Assembly (NCBI RefSeq): GCF_020404405.1
Contig: NZ_JAIZDA010000001.1
Span: forward strand, 360,084-424,083
Length of the DNA stretch: 64,000 nt
Direction: 5' to 3'
From: Novosphingobium sp. FKTRR1
GTDB lineage: Bacteria > Pseudomonadota > Alphaproteobacteria > Sphingomonadales > Sphingomonadaceae
The number at the start of each line of letters is the position of its first letter. Positions within the stretch are counted from its first letter, which is position 1. The translations under genes and the position numbers were made by a program. The notes beneath the pieces were generated by a model. The model searched no databases, was not told the origin of the DNA, and was given only the letters and a program-made list of their open reading frames with translations. Shown piece by piece: positions 1 through 8,165 of this stretch.

Positions 1-2
1 GG

Positions 3-1004
3 CGCGGCGGCGGCGGCGAGCGGCCGCAGGACTTCAAGCCCGATGACCTGATCGCCATCCGCGACCAGATCGGCGGGGTCAAGGCCGTGGCAGCGCAAGC
101 GCAATCGAGCGCCACCGCGATCTACGAAGGCGCCAACTGGTCGACCACGATCAACGGCACCACCAACAGCTATTTTCAGGTCCAGCCCTGGCCGCTGGCT
201 TCGGGACGGCTGTTCACCCCGACCGAGGAAGGCGCGGGCAAGGCGGTCTGCCTGATCGGCAACACCGTGCGAACCCGCCTGTTCCGCGAGCGCGACCCGG
301 TGGGCCTGCGCTTTCGCGTCGGCAGCGTCAGTTGTGACGTGATCGGCGTGCTCTCGACCAAAGGGCAGGCAGGCTTTGGCGGCGATCAGGATGACGTGGT
401 GATCATGCCGCTCAAGACCGTGCAGCGCCGCTTTACCGGAAGCACCGACTTGCGCTCGATCATGGTCGGGGTCGATACCGACTGGTCGACCACGCAAGTG
501 CAGAACGCGATCATCCGCCTGCTGCGCGAACGCCGCAAGATCACCGTGGGCAAGGACGACGATTTCAACATCTTCGACACCAAGCAGATTTCCGACACGC
601 TGACCGGCACCACCACGCTGCTGACGCGGATCGTGGCGGCGGTGGCGGGGATCAGTCTGGTCGTCGGCGGGATCGGCATCATGAACATCATGCTCGTCTC
701 GGTGACCGAGCGGACGCGCGAGATCGGCATCCGCCTTGCCATCGGCGCGGTCGCCAGCGAAGTGCTGCTGCAGTTTCTGGTCGAGGCGATCGTGCTGTCG
801 TGCCTTGGCGGGGTGATCGGGCTGGTGCTGGCGCAACTGGTGATCGCCATCGCCACCCCGCTGATGCAGGTGCCCTATATCTTTGATACCGAGATCAACG
901 TGTTCGCGTTCGGCATCTCGGCGCTGATCGGGGTGGTGTTCGGCTATTTCCCCGCCCGCCGCGCCGCCTCGCTCGACCCGATCGAGGCGCTGCGGCACGA
1001 GTGA
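3..1004 (+). CDS. MacB-type ABC transporter permease, 3' part (5' end outside window)
   Basis: The reading frame is already open at the left edge, so only the C-terminal ~333 residues are present. The first part reads as the extracytoplasmic MacB periplasmic core domain (a DDLIAIRDQIGGVKAV-like stretch near base 45). From about base 620 the FtsX-type permease domain follows: three hydrophobic segments, the conserved stretch GGIGIMNIMLVSVTERTREI with GIRLAIGA after it, and a terminal PARRAASLDPIEALRHE-like tail typical of the family. MacB-type permeases work with a cognate ATPase and usually a periplasmic adaptor to export macrolides, lipoproteins or peptides across the envelope. The ATPase and adaptor would lie to the left and are not visible, so the substrate cannot be named. 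The next gene is convergent. Confidence 0.88.
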   Translation, partial: RGGGGERPQDFKPDDLIAIRDQIGGVKAVAAQAQSSATAIYEGANWSTTINGTTNSYFQVQPWPLASGRLFTPTEEGAGKAVCLIGNTVRTRLFRERDPVGLRFRVGSVSCDVIGVLSTKGQAGFGGDQDDVVIMPLKTVQRRFTGSTDLRSIMVGVDTDWSTTQVQNAIIRLLRERRKITVGKDDDFNIFDTKQISDTLTGTTTLLTRIVAAVAGISLVVGGIGIMNIMLVSVTERTREIGIRLAIGAVASEVLLQFLVEAIVLSCLGGVIGLVLAQLVIAIATPLMQVPYIFDTEINVFAFGISALIGVVFGYFPARRAASLDPIEALRHE

Positions 1005-1018
1005 GGCCACAGATGCCG

Positions 1019-1061
1019 GTTCAGGCGCCCCCAGTTCAGGCGCCCCGGTTCAGGCGCTTCA
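1019..1061. repeat. Short tandem repeat, three 14-15 bp units, between two convergent genes
   Basis: Three imperfect copies of GTTCAGGCGCCCC(C)A/G run from 1019 to 1061, with a partial fourth after that. The last copy contains the TGA stop of the regA-like gene on the minus strand. Unit lengths of 15, 14 and 14 indicate slippage with drift. No function is evident. Confidence 0.7.
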
Positions 1062-1610
1062 GTTCAATTGCCGCTTCTCGAGTTTGCGCGCCAGTGTGCG
1101 GCGGTGCATGCCCAGTCGGCGCGCGGCTTCCGATATGTTGAAGTCGCATTCGGCCAGCGTGGTGTGGATATATTCCCACTCCACCGTCTTGATCGAGCTT
1201 TTGCGCCCCTCCAGCGGGACGGTGGGATCGCCCGCGTGGCGGCCGAAGGCTTCCTCGATATCGTCGGTATTGGCCGGTTTGGCGAGGTAGTGGGCCGCGC
1301 CCAGCTTGATCGCCTCGACCGCGGTGGCGATGCTGGCAAAGCCCGTCAGCACCACGATCCGCGTGTCGGGATCGCGCTCGTGCAGCATGTGCACGCACGT
1401 GAGGCCCGAAGCGGTGCCAAGCTTCAGATCGACCACGGCATAGGCGAAATCCTGCGCCGCCAGCAGCGCTTCCAATGCCTCGGGGCTGGCCGCCTGCCGC
1501 ACCGCATAGCCGCGCTTTTCAAAGCTGCGCGCCAAAGTCCGGGCAAACGCCGGGTCATCCTCGACGATGACGAGTTGCGGCCTATCTGGATCGATATGGT
1601 CTGGTTCCAT
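1059..1610 (-). CDS. regA: RegA/ActR/PrrA-family redox response regulator
   Basis: This 183-residue response regulator has an N-terminal receiver domain. Its acidic pair is at residues 18-19, the phospho-accepting Asp is D61 (in VVDLKLG) and a conserved Lys lies in LAKPAN. The C-terminus is a compact Fis-type helix-turn-helix ending GMHRRTLARKLEKRQLN, the signature of the RegA/ActR/PrrA subfamily. In related alphaproteobacteria this protein activates or represses oxidase, cytochrome and CO2/N2-fixation genes according to redox state. The ATG overlaps the TGA of the sensor kinase gene (TGATG), so the two are translationally coupled. The position beside a quinol-oxidase operon suggests that operon is one of its targets (inference). 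Confidence 0.92.
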   Translation of the reverse strand: MEPDHIDPDRPQLVIVEDDPAFARTLARSFEKRGYAVRQAASPEALEALLAAQDFAYAVVDLKLGTASGLTCVHMLHERDPDTRIVVLTGFASIATAVEAIKLGAAHYLAKPANTDDIEEAFGRHAGDPTVPLEGRKSSIKTVEWEYIHTTLAECDFNISEAARRLGMHRRTLARKLEKRQLN

Positions 1611-2914
1611 CAGGACGTACCTTCCCGCTTGCGTTCGGGCACGGCCAGCGCGGCCAGCGGGATCGTCAGCCGCACCAGCGCGCCGCCGTGCGGACGGTTG
1701 GCGACCGTGACCCGGCCGCCCAGCTTGCGCAACACGTTGACCACCAGAAACAGCCCCAGCCCGCCGCCGGGCCGTCCTTTGGTCGAAGCATAGGGCCGCC
1801 CGAACGTATCGAGCATCTCGGCCGTGAAGCCGGGTCCGCGATCGGTCACCTCGATCACCAGTTCGCTGTCGGCCAGACTGGCCTCGATCCACACTTCGGC
1901 GGGCGAGACTTCGAGCGCGTTGTCCACGACGTTGCCGATCACCTGCCGCAGCGCCGGATCGGAGACGATCGACAGGTCGCTGTCGATGCGGTTGCGCAAG
2001 GCTACCGCGCCATTGCTGCGCGCGGCCCATTCGCGGGCGATATCGCGCACGAAAGTGTCGAGCCGGGTAATCGTCGGGTTCTCGCCCCGCGCCTCGCCCG
2101 CCGACAACAGGATGCCCGAGACGATCGACTTGCAGCGCTGCAGTTCGGTTTCCATGTCGGCCAGTTCGGCGGCCATGTCGGTATCGGCGGCGATGGCGGG
2201 ATGGCGCAACCAGTCGCGCACCAGCACCGACATCGTCGACAAGGGCGTGCCCAGTTCATGTGCCGCGCCCGACGCGAGCAGGCCCATGCGCACGATGTGG
2301 TCCTCTTCGGCCGCCTGCTGGCGCAGCTTGGCCAAGGCCGTATCGCTTTGCCGCCGGTTGCGGTCGATGCGGATGACGAAGAACACCAGCAGCACCGCGA
2401 TCAGCAGGAAGCACACGAAGCTGCCGGTCAGATAGAGATCGAGCGGCGCACCGGCATGCACCGGCGGCAGCGCCAGCGGCTGGTAGTCGAAGCTCAACAG
2501 CACCACGCACAGCACCGCGATGGCCGCCACGATCCAGCTCCAGTCGGGCGGCAGCAGGATCGCGCCGATGACGATCTGCAGCAGGAACAGGAAGGTGAAC
2601 GGATTGGTCACGCCCCCGCTGAAATGGAGTTGCCAGGTCAGCGCCAATACGTCGAGCATCAGCGCGCCAAGCAATTCGACATAAGTATAGCCCTGCCGCT
2701 CGCGCCCCATCACTTGCGTGGACAAATTGACGATGGCCAGCAGCACCGGCACCGAAACGAGCTGCGCCAGCGGCAGGCCGATGCCCATGAAGCGCGCGGC
2801 GATCCAGATCGTCAGCAACTGTCCGACCACCGCCATCCAGCGCAACTGCACCAGCAGCACCATGTTGCGCGCGCTGGCAGGCGGATAGAGCAGACGGGAG
2901 CCGGGCTTGTTCAT
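1610..2914 (-). CDS. regB: RegB/PrrB/ActS-family redox-sensing histidine kinase
   Basis: A 434-residue membrane sensor kinase. About six hydrophobic segments fill residues 20-182, followed by a dimerisation/phospho-acceptor helix with H219 (in GAAHELGTPLSTMS) and an ATPase domain (N-box DNALEVSP, G-box GGGLGLFL). Two RegB hallmarks are present. One is the heptad GGVTNPF at residues 100-106, which in RegB is implicated in ubiquinone binding. The other is a cysteine, C261, a little downstream of the H-box, matching the redox-active Cys265 region of Rhodobacter RegB. The start at 2914 gives a 4-nt overlap (ATGA) with the SURF1 stop; an alternative ATG lies at 2929. Together with regA it forms a complete pair that probably reads the quinone pool fed by the adjacent oxidase. 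Confidence 0.93.
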   Translation of the reverse strand: MNKPGSRLLYPPASARNMVLLVQLRWMAVVGQLLTIWIAARFMGIGLPLAQLVSVPVLLAIVNLSTQVMGRERQGYTYVELLGALMLDVLALTWQLHFSGGVTNPFTFLFLLQIVIGAILLPPDWSWIVAAIAVLCVVLLSFDYQPLALPPVHAGAPLDLYLTGSFVCFLLIAVLLVFFVIRIDRNRRQSDTALAKLRQQAAEEDHIVRMGLLASGAAHELGTPLSTMSVLVRDWLRHPAIAADTDMAAELADMETELQRCKSIVSGILLSAGEARGENPTITRLDTFVRDIAREWAARSNGAVALRNRIDSDLSIVSDPALRQVIGNVVDNALEVSPAEVWIEASLADSELVIEVTDRGPGFTAEMLDTFGRPYASTKGRPGGGLGLFLVVNVLRKLGGRVTVANRPHGGALVRLTIPLAALAVPERKREGTS

Positions 2915-3672
2915 GATCGACGGCGCCATAGCACGACTGCCAGCCCCGCGCACAGCAGCGCCATGGTGAACCACGTCAGCGCATAGCCAAGGTGGTTGTT
3001 CGGGAAGGCGATCACGGTCAGGCCGGGCACCGGCTCGGCCGGATCGCTGGACGGCGGCACAAGGCCCTGCGCATCGATGAACAGGCGCGGATCGGCCTGA
3101 ACCCCGCGTTTGGCGGCAATGGCGGCGATGTCGCGCGCATACCAGCGGTCGAGCGCGGGCCGGTTGGCGCGCAGCAAGGTGCCGTGCGGCTCGGTCAGGC
3201 GCAGCAGGCCGATGACCGTGACCTGTCCCTGTCCCTGGCCCTGGCCCTGGCCCTGGCCCTGGCCTTGGCTGAGGCCCACGCGGCGGCGCTGGTCGGCCAC
3301 TTTGCTGCCCACCGGCACGAAGCCGCGATTGACGAAATAGGCCCTGCCCTGTTCGGTGCGCAGCGGAACCAGCACCCAGTATCCGCTGCCCAGCGCCGAC
3401 GTGCCGGTGACGAGCGTCGTCCCTGCCGGATCGAACCGCCCTTGCAGCGTGACCCGGCGATAGGCCAGCGCATCGAGCGAGCCGGACGGCAGGCGGCTCA
3501 CCGGCAGCGGGGCGGCCTGCGTGGCGGCGTCGACGCGGGCGATCAGCGCCTCTTTCCATGCCAGCCGCTGCACCTGCCACACGCCCAGCGCCACGAACAC
3601 CGGCACCAGCAGCGCCAGCAGAGCGATGGGCAGGCTGGCGCGCCGAGCGGGGAGCGCGCGCTCCCCGTTCAT
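2911..3672 (-). CDS. SURF1-family oxidase assembly protein
   Basis: A 253-residue protein with the SURF1 layout: an N-terminal membrane helix (about residues 12-34), a periplasmic domain, and a C-terminal helix ending LWRRRS. Conserved pieces include GVWQVQRLAWKEALI after the first helix, YRRVTLQGRF, and the NNHLGYALTWF motif before the second helix. SURF1 proteins assist heme a/heme insertion into the heme-copper oxidase subunit I. In Paracoccus a separate SURF1 copy serves the quinol oxidase, and the position directly after cyoD argues for that role here. The chosen ATG at 3672 lies just past the cyoD stop. An unusual Gly-Gln run in the middle (see the repeat at 3221-3268) is absent from typical homologues. 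Confidence 0.92.
   Translation of the reverse strand: MNGERALPARRASLPIALLALLVPVFVALGVWQVQRLAWKEALIARVDAATQAAPLPVSRLPSGSLDALAYRRVTLQGRFDPAGTTLVTGTSALGSGYWVLVPLRTEQGRAYFVNRGFVPVGSKVADQRRRVGLSQGQGQGQGQGQGQGQVTVIGLLRLTEPHGTLLRANRPALDRWYARDIAAIAAKRGVQADPRLFIDAQGLVPPSSDPAEPVPGLTVIAFPNNHLGYALTWFTMALLCAGLAVVLWRRRS
3221..3268. repeat. Hexanucleotide microsatellite inside the SURF1 gene, encoding a (Gly-Gln)n run
   Basis: About eight consecutive 6-bp units (mostly CCCTGG on the plus strand) encode a run of alternating Gly and Gln in the periplasmic part of SURF1. Each gain or loss of a unit changes protein length by two residues without a frameshift. The outer units (CCCTGT, CCTTGG) have begun to diverge. 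Confidence 0.9.
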
Positions 3673-3674
3673 GG

Positions 3675-4067
3675 TCAAGGCAGCGCGTCCGCCTGATGCG
3701 CGGTCATCTGCGGCATCATGTTGTGGTTGAGGTGGTACATCACCCACAGCGACCCGGTCAGCGCGATCACGATGACGATGATCGTGAAGATCAGCGCCAG
3801 CAGGTTCCAGCCGCCTTCGGCCTTGGCGTTCATGTGCAGGAAGAAGATCATGTGGACGATCACTTGCGCCACCGCGAACAGCGCGATGGTCAGCGCGGTC
3901 AGGGTCTTGTCGCCCAGTGCGCCGGTCATCACCAGCCAGAACGGGATCGCGGTCAGCACCACCGAGGCGATGAAGCCGGTGGCATATTCGCGCAACGACA
4001 CATGCGGCGCGTCGATGCCGTGGCCGGTGTCGTGATGCAGGTCGTGTGCTTCGTGTGCAGCGCTCAT
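3675..4067 (-). CDS. cyoD: Cytochrome bo3 quinol oxidase subunit IV
   Basis: A 130-residue protein with a His-rich N-terminus and three transmembrane segments (about residues 28-50, 56-80 and 88-110). It contains the hallmark [16 protein letters not shown] stretch of CyoD. The subunit stabilises the oxidase in the inner membrane. The ATG at 4067 overlaps the cyoC stop by 4 nt, fixing the start and indicating translational coupling. In Escherichia coli the next gene would be cyoE (heme O synthase). Here SURF1 and regBA follow instead. Confidence 0.95.
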   Translation of the reverse strand: MSAAHEAHDLHHDTGHGIDAPHVSLREYATGFIASVVLTAIPFWLVMTGALGDKTLTALTIALFAVAQVIVHMIFFLHMNAKAEGGWNLLALIFTIIVIVIALTGSLWVMYHLNHNMMPQMTAHQADALP

Positions 4068-4711
4068 CGCACCATTCCCATCAGGTAGACAAAGGTGAAC
4101 ACGCCGATCCAGATCACGTCGAGGAAGTGCCAGAACATCGACAGGCACAGGATGCGGCGGCGGTTGGCATCGCACAGGCCGCGCTGGCCGATCTGCACCA
4201 GCAGCACCGCCAGCCAGACCAGCCCGAACGTCACATGCAGCCCGTGCGTCCCAACCAGCGTGAAGAACGCCGACAGGAAGGCGCTGCGTTGCGGGGTGGC
4301 GCCCTCGGCGATGAGGTGCGAGAACTCGTACAGTTCGATCGACAGGAACGCTGCGCCGAACAGCGCGGTCGCAATCAGCCAGCCGATGACCGGGCCCTTG
4401 GTGCCGCGCTGCATCGCCAGCATCGCAAAGCCATAGGTCATCGACGAGAACAGCAGCATCGCGGTGTTTAGCGCGACCAGCGGCAGGTCGAACAGATCCT
4501 TCGGCCCCGGCCCTGCGGCAAAGTTGCCGCCCAGCACGCCGAACGCGGCAAACAGCATCGCGAAGATGAGGCAGTCGCTCATCAGGTAGATCCAGAAGCC
4601 CAGCAGCGTGCTGCCGCCTTCGGGATGGTCGTGTTCGTTCAGGTCATAGTAGCCGGCCGTCAAGGTCGCGCCGCTGAGCGAGGCGGGAAGCGGTTGCTGC
4701 GGAGTGCTCAT
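4064..4711 (-). CDS. cyoC: Cytochrome bo3 quinol oxidase subunit III
   Basis: A 215-residue, five-helix protein of the heme-copper oxidase subunit III family. It has the typical [18 protein letters not shown] start of the first helix, an [15 protein letters not shown] stretch, and a [19 protein letters not shown]-terminus. It resides in the inner membrane as part of the four-subunit quinol oxidase. The ATG overlaps the cyoB stop by 4 nt, and cyoD overlaps its own stop by 4 nt, so cyoBCD are tightly coupled. Confidence 0.96.
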   Translation of the reverse strand: MSTPQQPLPASLSGATLTAGYYDLNEHDHPEGGSTLLGFWIYLMSDCLIFAMLFAAFGVLGGNFAAGPGPKDLFDLPLVALNTAMLLFSSMTYGFAMLAMQRGTKGPVIGWLIATALFGAAFLSIELYEFSHLIAEGATPQRSAFLSAFFTLVGTHGLHVTFGLVWLAVLLVQIGQRGLCDANRRRILCLSMFWHFLDVIWIGVFTFVYLMGMVR

Positions 4712-6723
4712 GCGCTGGCTCCCTGATGCGCGGCGAGTTGGCGGGTGCGCTGCGCCTCGGTCGCGGCGACGGTCTCGGCCGGGATGTGATAGGCGCGGTC
4801 ATAGTTGAAGGTATGCGCGATCGCGGTGATCAGCAGCCCGGCAAAGCCGACGATGGCCAGCCACCAGATGTGCCAGATCATCGCGAACCCGAAGATCAGG
4901 CTGATGCCCGACAGGATCACGCCCGCTCCGGTGTTGCGCGGCATGTGGATCGGCCGGAAGCCATCGAGCGGACGCACCACGCCCAGCCGCTTCATGTCGG
5001 CCCAGGCGTCAAGATCGTGGGCGATCGGCGTGAACGCGAAGTTGTAGGCGGGCGGCGGCGAGCTGGTCGCCCATTCCAGCGTGCGCGCGTTCCACGGATC
5101 GCCGGTCTCGTCGCGGTTCTGGTCGCGCCGCATGATCGACACGCCGTACTGCACCAGCATCGCCGCGATCCCGCCTGCGATCATGAACGCACCGATGGCG
5201 GCGATCACGAACCAGATCTGCAAGCTGGGATCGTCGAACACCCGCATCCGCCGCGTCACGCCCATCAGGCCCATCACATAGAGCGGGCTGAACGCCAGCC
5301 AGAAGCCGGGCACCCACAGCCAGAAGCTGACTTTGCCCCAGAACGGTTCCAGCTTGAAGCCGAACGCCTTGGGCCACCAGTAGTTGATCGCGGCAAACAC
5401 CCCGAACACCACCCCGCCGATGATCACGTTGTGGAAGTGCGCGATCAGGAACAGCGAATTGTGCAACACGAAGTCGGCAGGCGGCACCGCCAGCAGAACC
5501 CCGGTCATCCCGCCGATCACGAACGTCAGCATGAACGCCACCGTCCACATCATCGGCAGGTCATAGCGGATGCGCGCGCGGTACATCGTGAACATCCAGT
5601 TGAACAGCTTGGCCCCGGTGGGGATCGAGATCACCATCGTGGTGATGCCGAAGAAGCTGTTGACGCTGGCGCCCGAACCCATCGTGAAGAAGTGGTGCAG
5701 CCACACGACATAGGACAGGATGGTGATGACCACCGTGGCATAGACCATCGAGCTGTAGCCGAACAGGCGCTTGCCGCAGAACGTGGCGGTGACTTCGGAA
5801 AACACGCCAAAGATCGGCAGCACCAGAATGTAGACCTCGGGGTGGCCCCAGATCCAGATCAGGTTGACGTACATCATCGGGCTGCCGCCCAGATCGTTGG
5901 TGAAGAAGTTGGTGCCGACATAGCGGTCAAGGCTGAGCAGCACGAGCACCGCGGTCAGCACCGGGAACGAGGCGACGATCAGCACGTTGGTGCACAGCGA
6001 GGTCCAGGTGAAGATCGGCATCTTCATCAGCGACATGCCCGGCGCGCGCATCTTGACGATGGTGGCGATCAGGTTGATCCCCGAAAGCGTCGTGCCCACC
6101 CCCGCGATCTGCAGCGCCCAGATGTAATAGTCGACGCCCACGCCCGGACTATAGGCCAGCCCCGACAGCGGCGGATAGGCCAGCCAGCCGGTCGCCGCGA
6201 ACTCACCGATGAACAGCGAGGCCATGACCAGCACCGCACCCGCCGTCGTCATCCAGAAGCTGAAGTTGTTGAGGAACGGGAACGACACGTCGCGCGCGCC
6301 GATCTGCAGCGGCACCACGAAGTTCATCAGGCCGGTGACGAACGGCATCGCCACGAAGAAGATCATGATCACCCCGTGCGCGGTGAACACCTGATCGTAG
6401 TGGTGCGCGGTCAGATAGCCTTCCGAACCGTTGAACGCGATGGCCTGCTGGATGCGCATCATGATGGCATCGGCAAAGCCGCGCAGGAACATCACCAGCC
6501 CCAGCACCATGTACATCACGCCGATCTTCTTGTGATCGACGCTGGTGAACCATTCCTTCCATAAATATGTCCACAGGCGGAACCAGGTAAGCGCAGCCAC
6601 CAGCGTAAGCCCGCCCAGCGCCACCATGGCGAAAGTCGCCAGAATGATCGGCTCGTGCAGCGGCAGCGCGTCGAGCGAGAGCCGTCCCATCAGGAACGAC
6701 CAGGTTTGATCGGATGAAGTCAT
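4708..6723 (-). CDS. cyoB: Cytochrome bo3 quinol oxidase subunit I
   Basis: A 671-residue, roughly 15-helix catalytic subunit of a heme-copper oxidase. Visible motifs are the low-spin heme ligand region ([14 protein letters not shown]), the CuB His and cross-linked Tyr ([17 protein letters not shown]), the His-His pair (WLHHFFTMG) and the distal heme-ligand helix ([12 protein letters not shown]). It oxidises ubiquinol, reduces oxygen to water and pumps protons. Start choice: ATG at 6723 (MTSSDQTW), with an AGG-rich stretch upstream. Longer upstream frames would intrude into the short gap after cyoA and lack homology. Confidence 0.97.
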   Translation of the reverse strand: MTSSDQTWSFLMGRLSLDALPLHEPIILATFAMVALGGLTLVAALTWFRLWTYLWKEWFTSVDHKKIGVMYMVLGLVMFLRGFADAIMMRIQQAIAFNGSEGYLTAHHYDQVFTAHGVIMIFFVAMPFVTGLMNFVVPLQIGARDVSFPFLNNFSFWMTTAGAVLVMASLFIGEFAATGWLAYPPLSGLAYSPGVGVDYYIWALQIAGVGTTLSGINLIATIVKMRAPGMSLMKMPIFTWTSLCTNVLIVASFPVLTAVLVLLSLDRYVGTNFFTNDLGGSPMMYVNLIWIWGHPEVYILVLPIFGVFSEVTATFCGKRLFGYSSMVYATVVITILSYVVWLHHFFTMGSGASVNSFFGITTMVISIPTGAKLFNWMFTMYRARIRYDLPMMWTVAFMLTFVIGGMTGVLLAVPPADFVLHNSLFLIAHFHNVIIGGVVFGVFAAINYWWPKAFGFKLEPFWGKVSFWLWVPGFWLAFSPLYVMGLMGVTRRMRVFDDPSLQIWFVIAAIGAFMIAGGIAAMLVQYGVSIMRRDQNRDETGDPWNARTLEWATSSPPPAYNFAFTPIAHDLDAWADMKRLGVVRPLDGFRPIHMPRNTGAGVILSGISLIFGFAMIWHIWWLAIVGFAGLLITAIAHTFNYDRAYHIPAETVAATEAQRTRQLAAHQGASA

Positions 6724-6754
6724 GACACTTGGCCTGAAAAGGGGAGATGGGGGA

Positions 6755-8005
6755 TCAAGAACGGGGTGCGCGCGTGGTGCGCGCAAGGCTGAGCAAGGGG
6801 CCGGCGGGTTTGGTCACTGACCCCGGCCAGGCGATGGCGGCGCCGCGCAAGGGCGCGCTGTTGGCGGGTGAGGCGACTTCGGCAGAGGCGGCGCGCAGTG
6901 GCTTGGTCGGCGCGCACCATGCCTTGACGAACAGGCGGTCGGCGGCGGTCATTCCACCGGGAACGGCGCTGGCAACTTGCTCGCGGCCGTTCTTGTCATA
7001 CGTCAGCGCGGCCATGTTGAAGCGTCCGGCCGAACCCGTACCGCCGCGCGCGTCGAGCGCCATCATCTCGCTGGCGCACATCTTGCCGGGGCGGACGCAC
7101 AAGTTGACCACCGCATCGAACAAGTCGGGGGCGACGCTGGCGAAGCGGCGCACCGGCTCCTTCTCGCTCGGCTTTTCAAGCTGCAGATAAGCCTCGCGGG
7201 TCAAGGCCGCACCCTTGCTGTCGCGCAATCCGGCGGCCCAGCTCTCGAACGCCGCTGCCGAAACGCCATGCGTGGCAAAGCGCATGTGCGAGAACCCGGC
7301 ACCGCTGTAATTGGCCGAAAAGCCGGTGTAATCGCCCTGCTTGTTGAGCACGGCGTGGAGCGTCGTCTCCATGCCCGGCATCGCATAGATCTGCCCGGCC
7401 ATCGCGGGCACGTAGAACGAGTTCATCACCGTGGCCGAAGTGATGTGGAAGCGCACTTGGCGATCAACCGGCAGGACCAGTTCATTGACGGTGGCCACTT
7501 TCTGGCCGGGGTAGATGAACAGCCACTTCCAGTCGAGCGCGACCACCTCGATGTCGAGCGGCGCGATCCGGGCGTCGAGCGGCTTGTCCTTGTCGATCCG
7601 GGCCAGCGCGCGATAGGGATCTTGCAGATGGGTGCCGACCCAGGTGACCGCGCCCAGCGCGATGATGATCAGCAGCGGCGCCGACCAGATCACCAGTTCG
7701 AGCTGGGTCGAGTGGCTCCATTCGGGCTCATAGCGGGCCTCGGTATTGCCCGCGCGGTACTTCCACGCGAACCACACCGTCAGCGCCATGACCGGCACGA
7801 TGATCAGCAGCATCAGCGCGGTGGCGATCTCGACCATGTGCGCCTGTTGCCAGGCCACGTCGCCCGAGGGGTTGAGCACTTCGAGCTTGCACCCGCCCAG
7901 CAGCGCCGCAGCGGACCCGACAAGCCCTGTGCGCACCACGGCCAAGCGCGGGCGGAAACGGTGCATGGACGCAAGCAGGGCGAAGCGGGCAGGTTTCTGG
8001 GACAT
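6755..8005 (-). CDS. cyoA: Cytochrome bo3 quinol oxidase subunit II (lipoprotein)
   Basis: A 416-residue protein with an N-terminal signal and lipobox (AAALLGGC), two transmembrane hairpins (about residues 60-135) and a periplasmic cupredoxin-like domain ([49 protein letters not shown]). The CuA-binding Cys/His set is absent, as expected for quinol rather than cytochrome c oxidases. The C-terminus is long (over 100 residues past the core), as is common in alphaproteobacterial CyoA. ATG at 8005 is favoured because an AGGGG stretch precedes it; a shorter start at 7966 is possible. It heads the leftward cyoABCD-SURF1-regBA unit. Confidence 0.95.
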   Translation of the reverse strand: MSQKPARFALLASMHRFRPRLAVVRTGLVGSAAALLGGCKLEVLNPSGDVAWQQAHMVEIATALMLLIIVPVMALTVWFAWKYRAGNTEARYEPEWSHSTQLELVIWSAPLLIIIALGAVTWVGTHLQDPYRALARIDKDKPLDARIAPLDIEVVALDWKWLFIYPGQKVATVNELVLPVDRQVRFHITSATVMNSFYVPAMAGQIYAMPGMETTLHAVLNKQGDYTGFSANYSGAGFSHMRFATHGVSAAAFESWAAGLRDSKGAALTREAYLQLEKPSEKEPVRRFASVAPDLFDAVVNLCVRPGKMCASEMMALDARGGTGSAGRFNMAALTYDKNGREQVASAVPGGMTAADRLFVKAWCAPTKPLRAASAEVASPANSAPLRGAAIAWPGSVTKPAGPLLSLARTTRAPRS

Positions 8006-8040
8006 GACCCGAGCCCCTATGCCTGTTGCGGGGTGCAATC

Positions 8041-8061
8041 GATTGGACATTTTGTCCAATC
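8041..8061. promoter_or_regulatory. Perfect palindrome upstream of cyoA (candidate operator)
   Basis: Nine-base arms GATTGGACA and TGTCCAATC are separated by TTT. The site is 36 nt upstream of the cyoA ATG and about 105 nt upstream of the divergent MFS gene. A dyad of this length and spacing is typical of a dimeric repressor or activator site. I cannot assign it to a regulator family with confidence. Confidence 0.6.
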
Positions 8062-8064
8062 CCT

Positions 8065-8078
8065 TTGCGCTGGATCAA
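8065..8078 (-). promoter_or_regulatory. FNR/FixK-like box upstream of cyoA
   Basis: On the minus strand the sequence is TTGAT-CCAG-CGCAA. The left half-site matches the FNR consensus TTGAT exactly and the right half matches at 3 of 5 positions (CGCAA versus ATCAA). It lies 60-73 nt upstream of the cyoA start, beside the palindrome. Oxygen-responsive control of a terminal oxidase by an FNR-type protein is well known. The assignment here rests on motif and position only. Confidence 0.5.
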
Positions 8079-8165
8079 GGACGATAAGGCAGCCCTTGAT
8101 AACCGGCGGCCTTTGCCCGTCCGCCCGATTCGCATACCTGCAAGGCCACGGAGCTTGATCCCACG

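Noticed and set aside
4726..6564. A 612-codon open frame on the plus strand
   Set aside because: It is antisense to cyoB, whose heme-copper motifs are unambiguous. The translation is His/Arg-rich low complexity.
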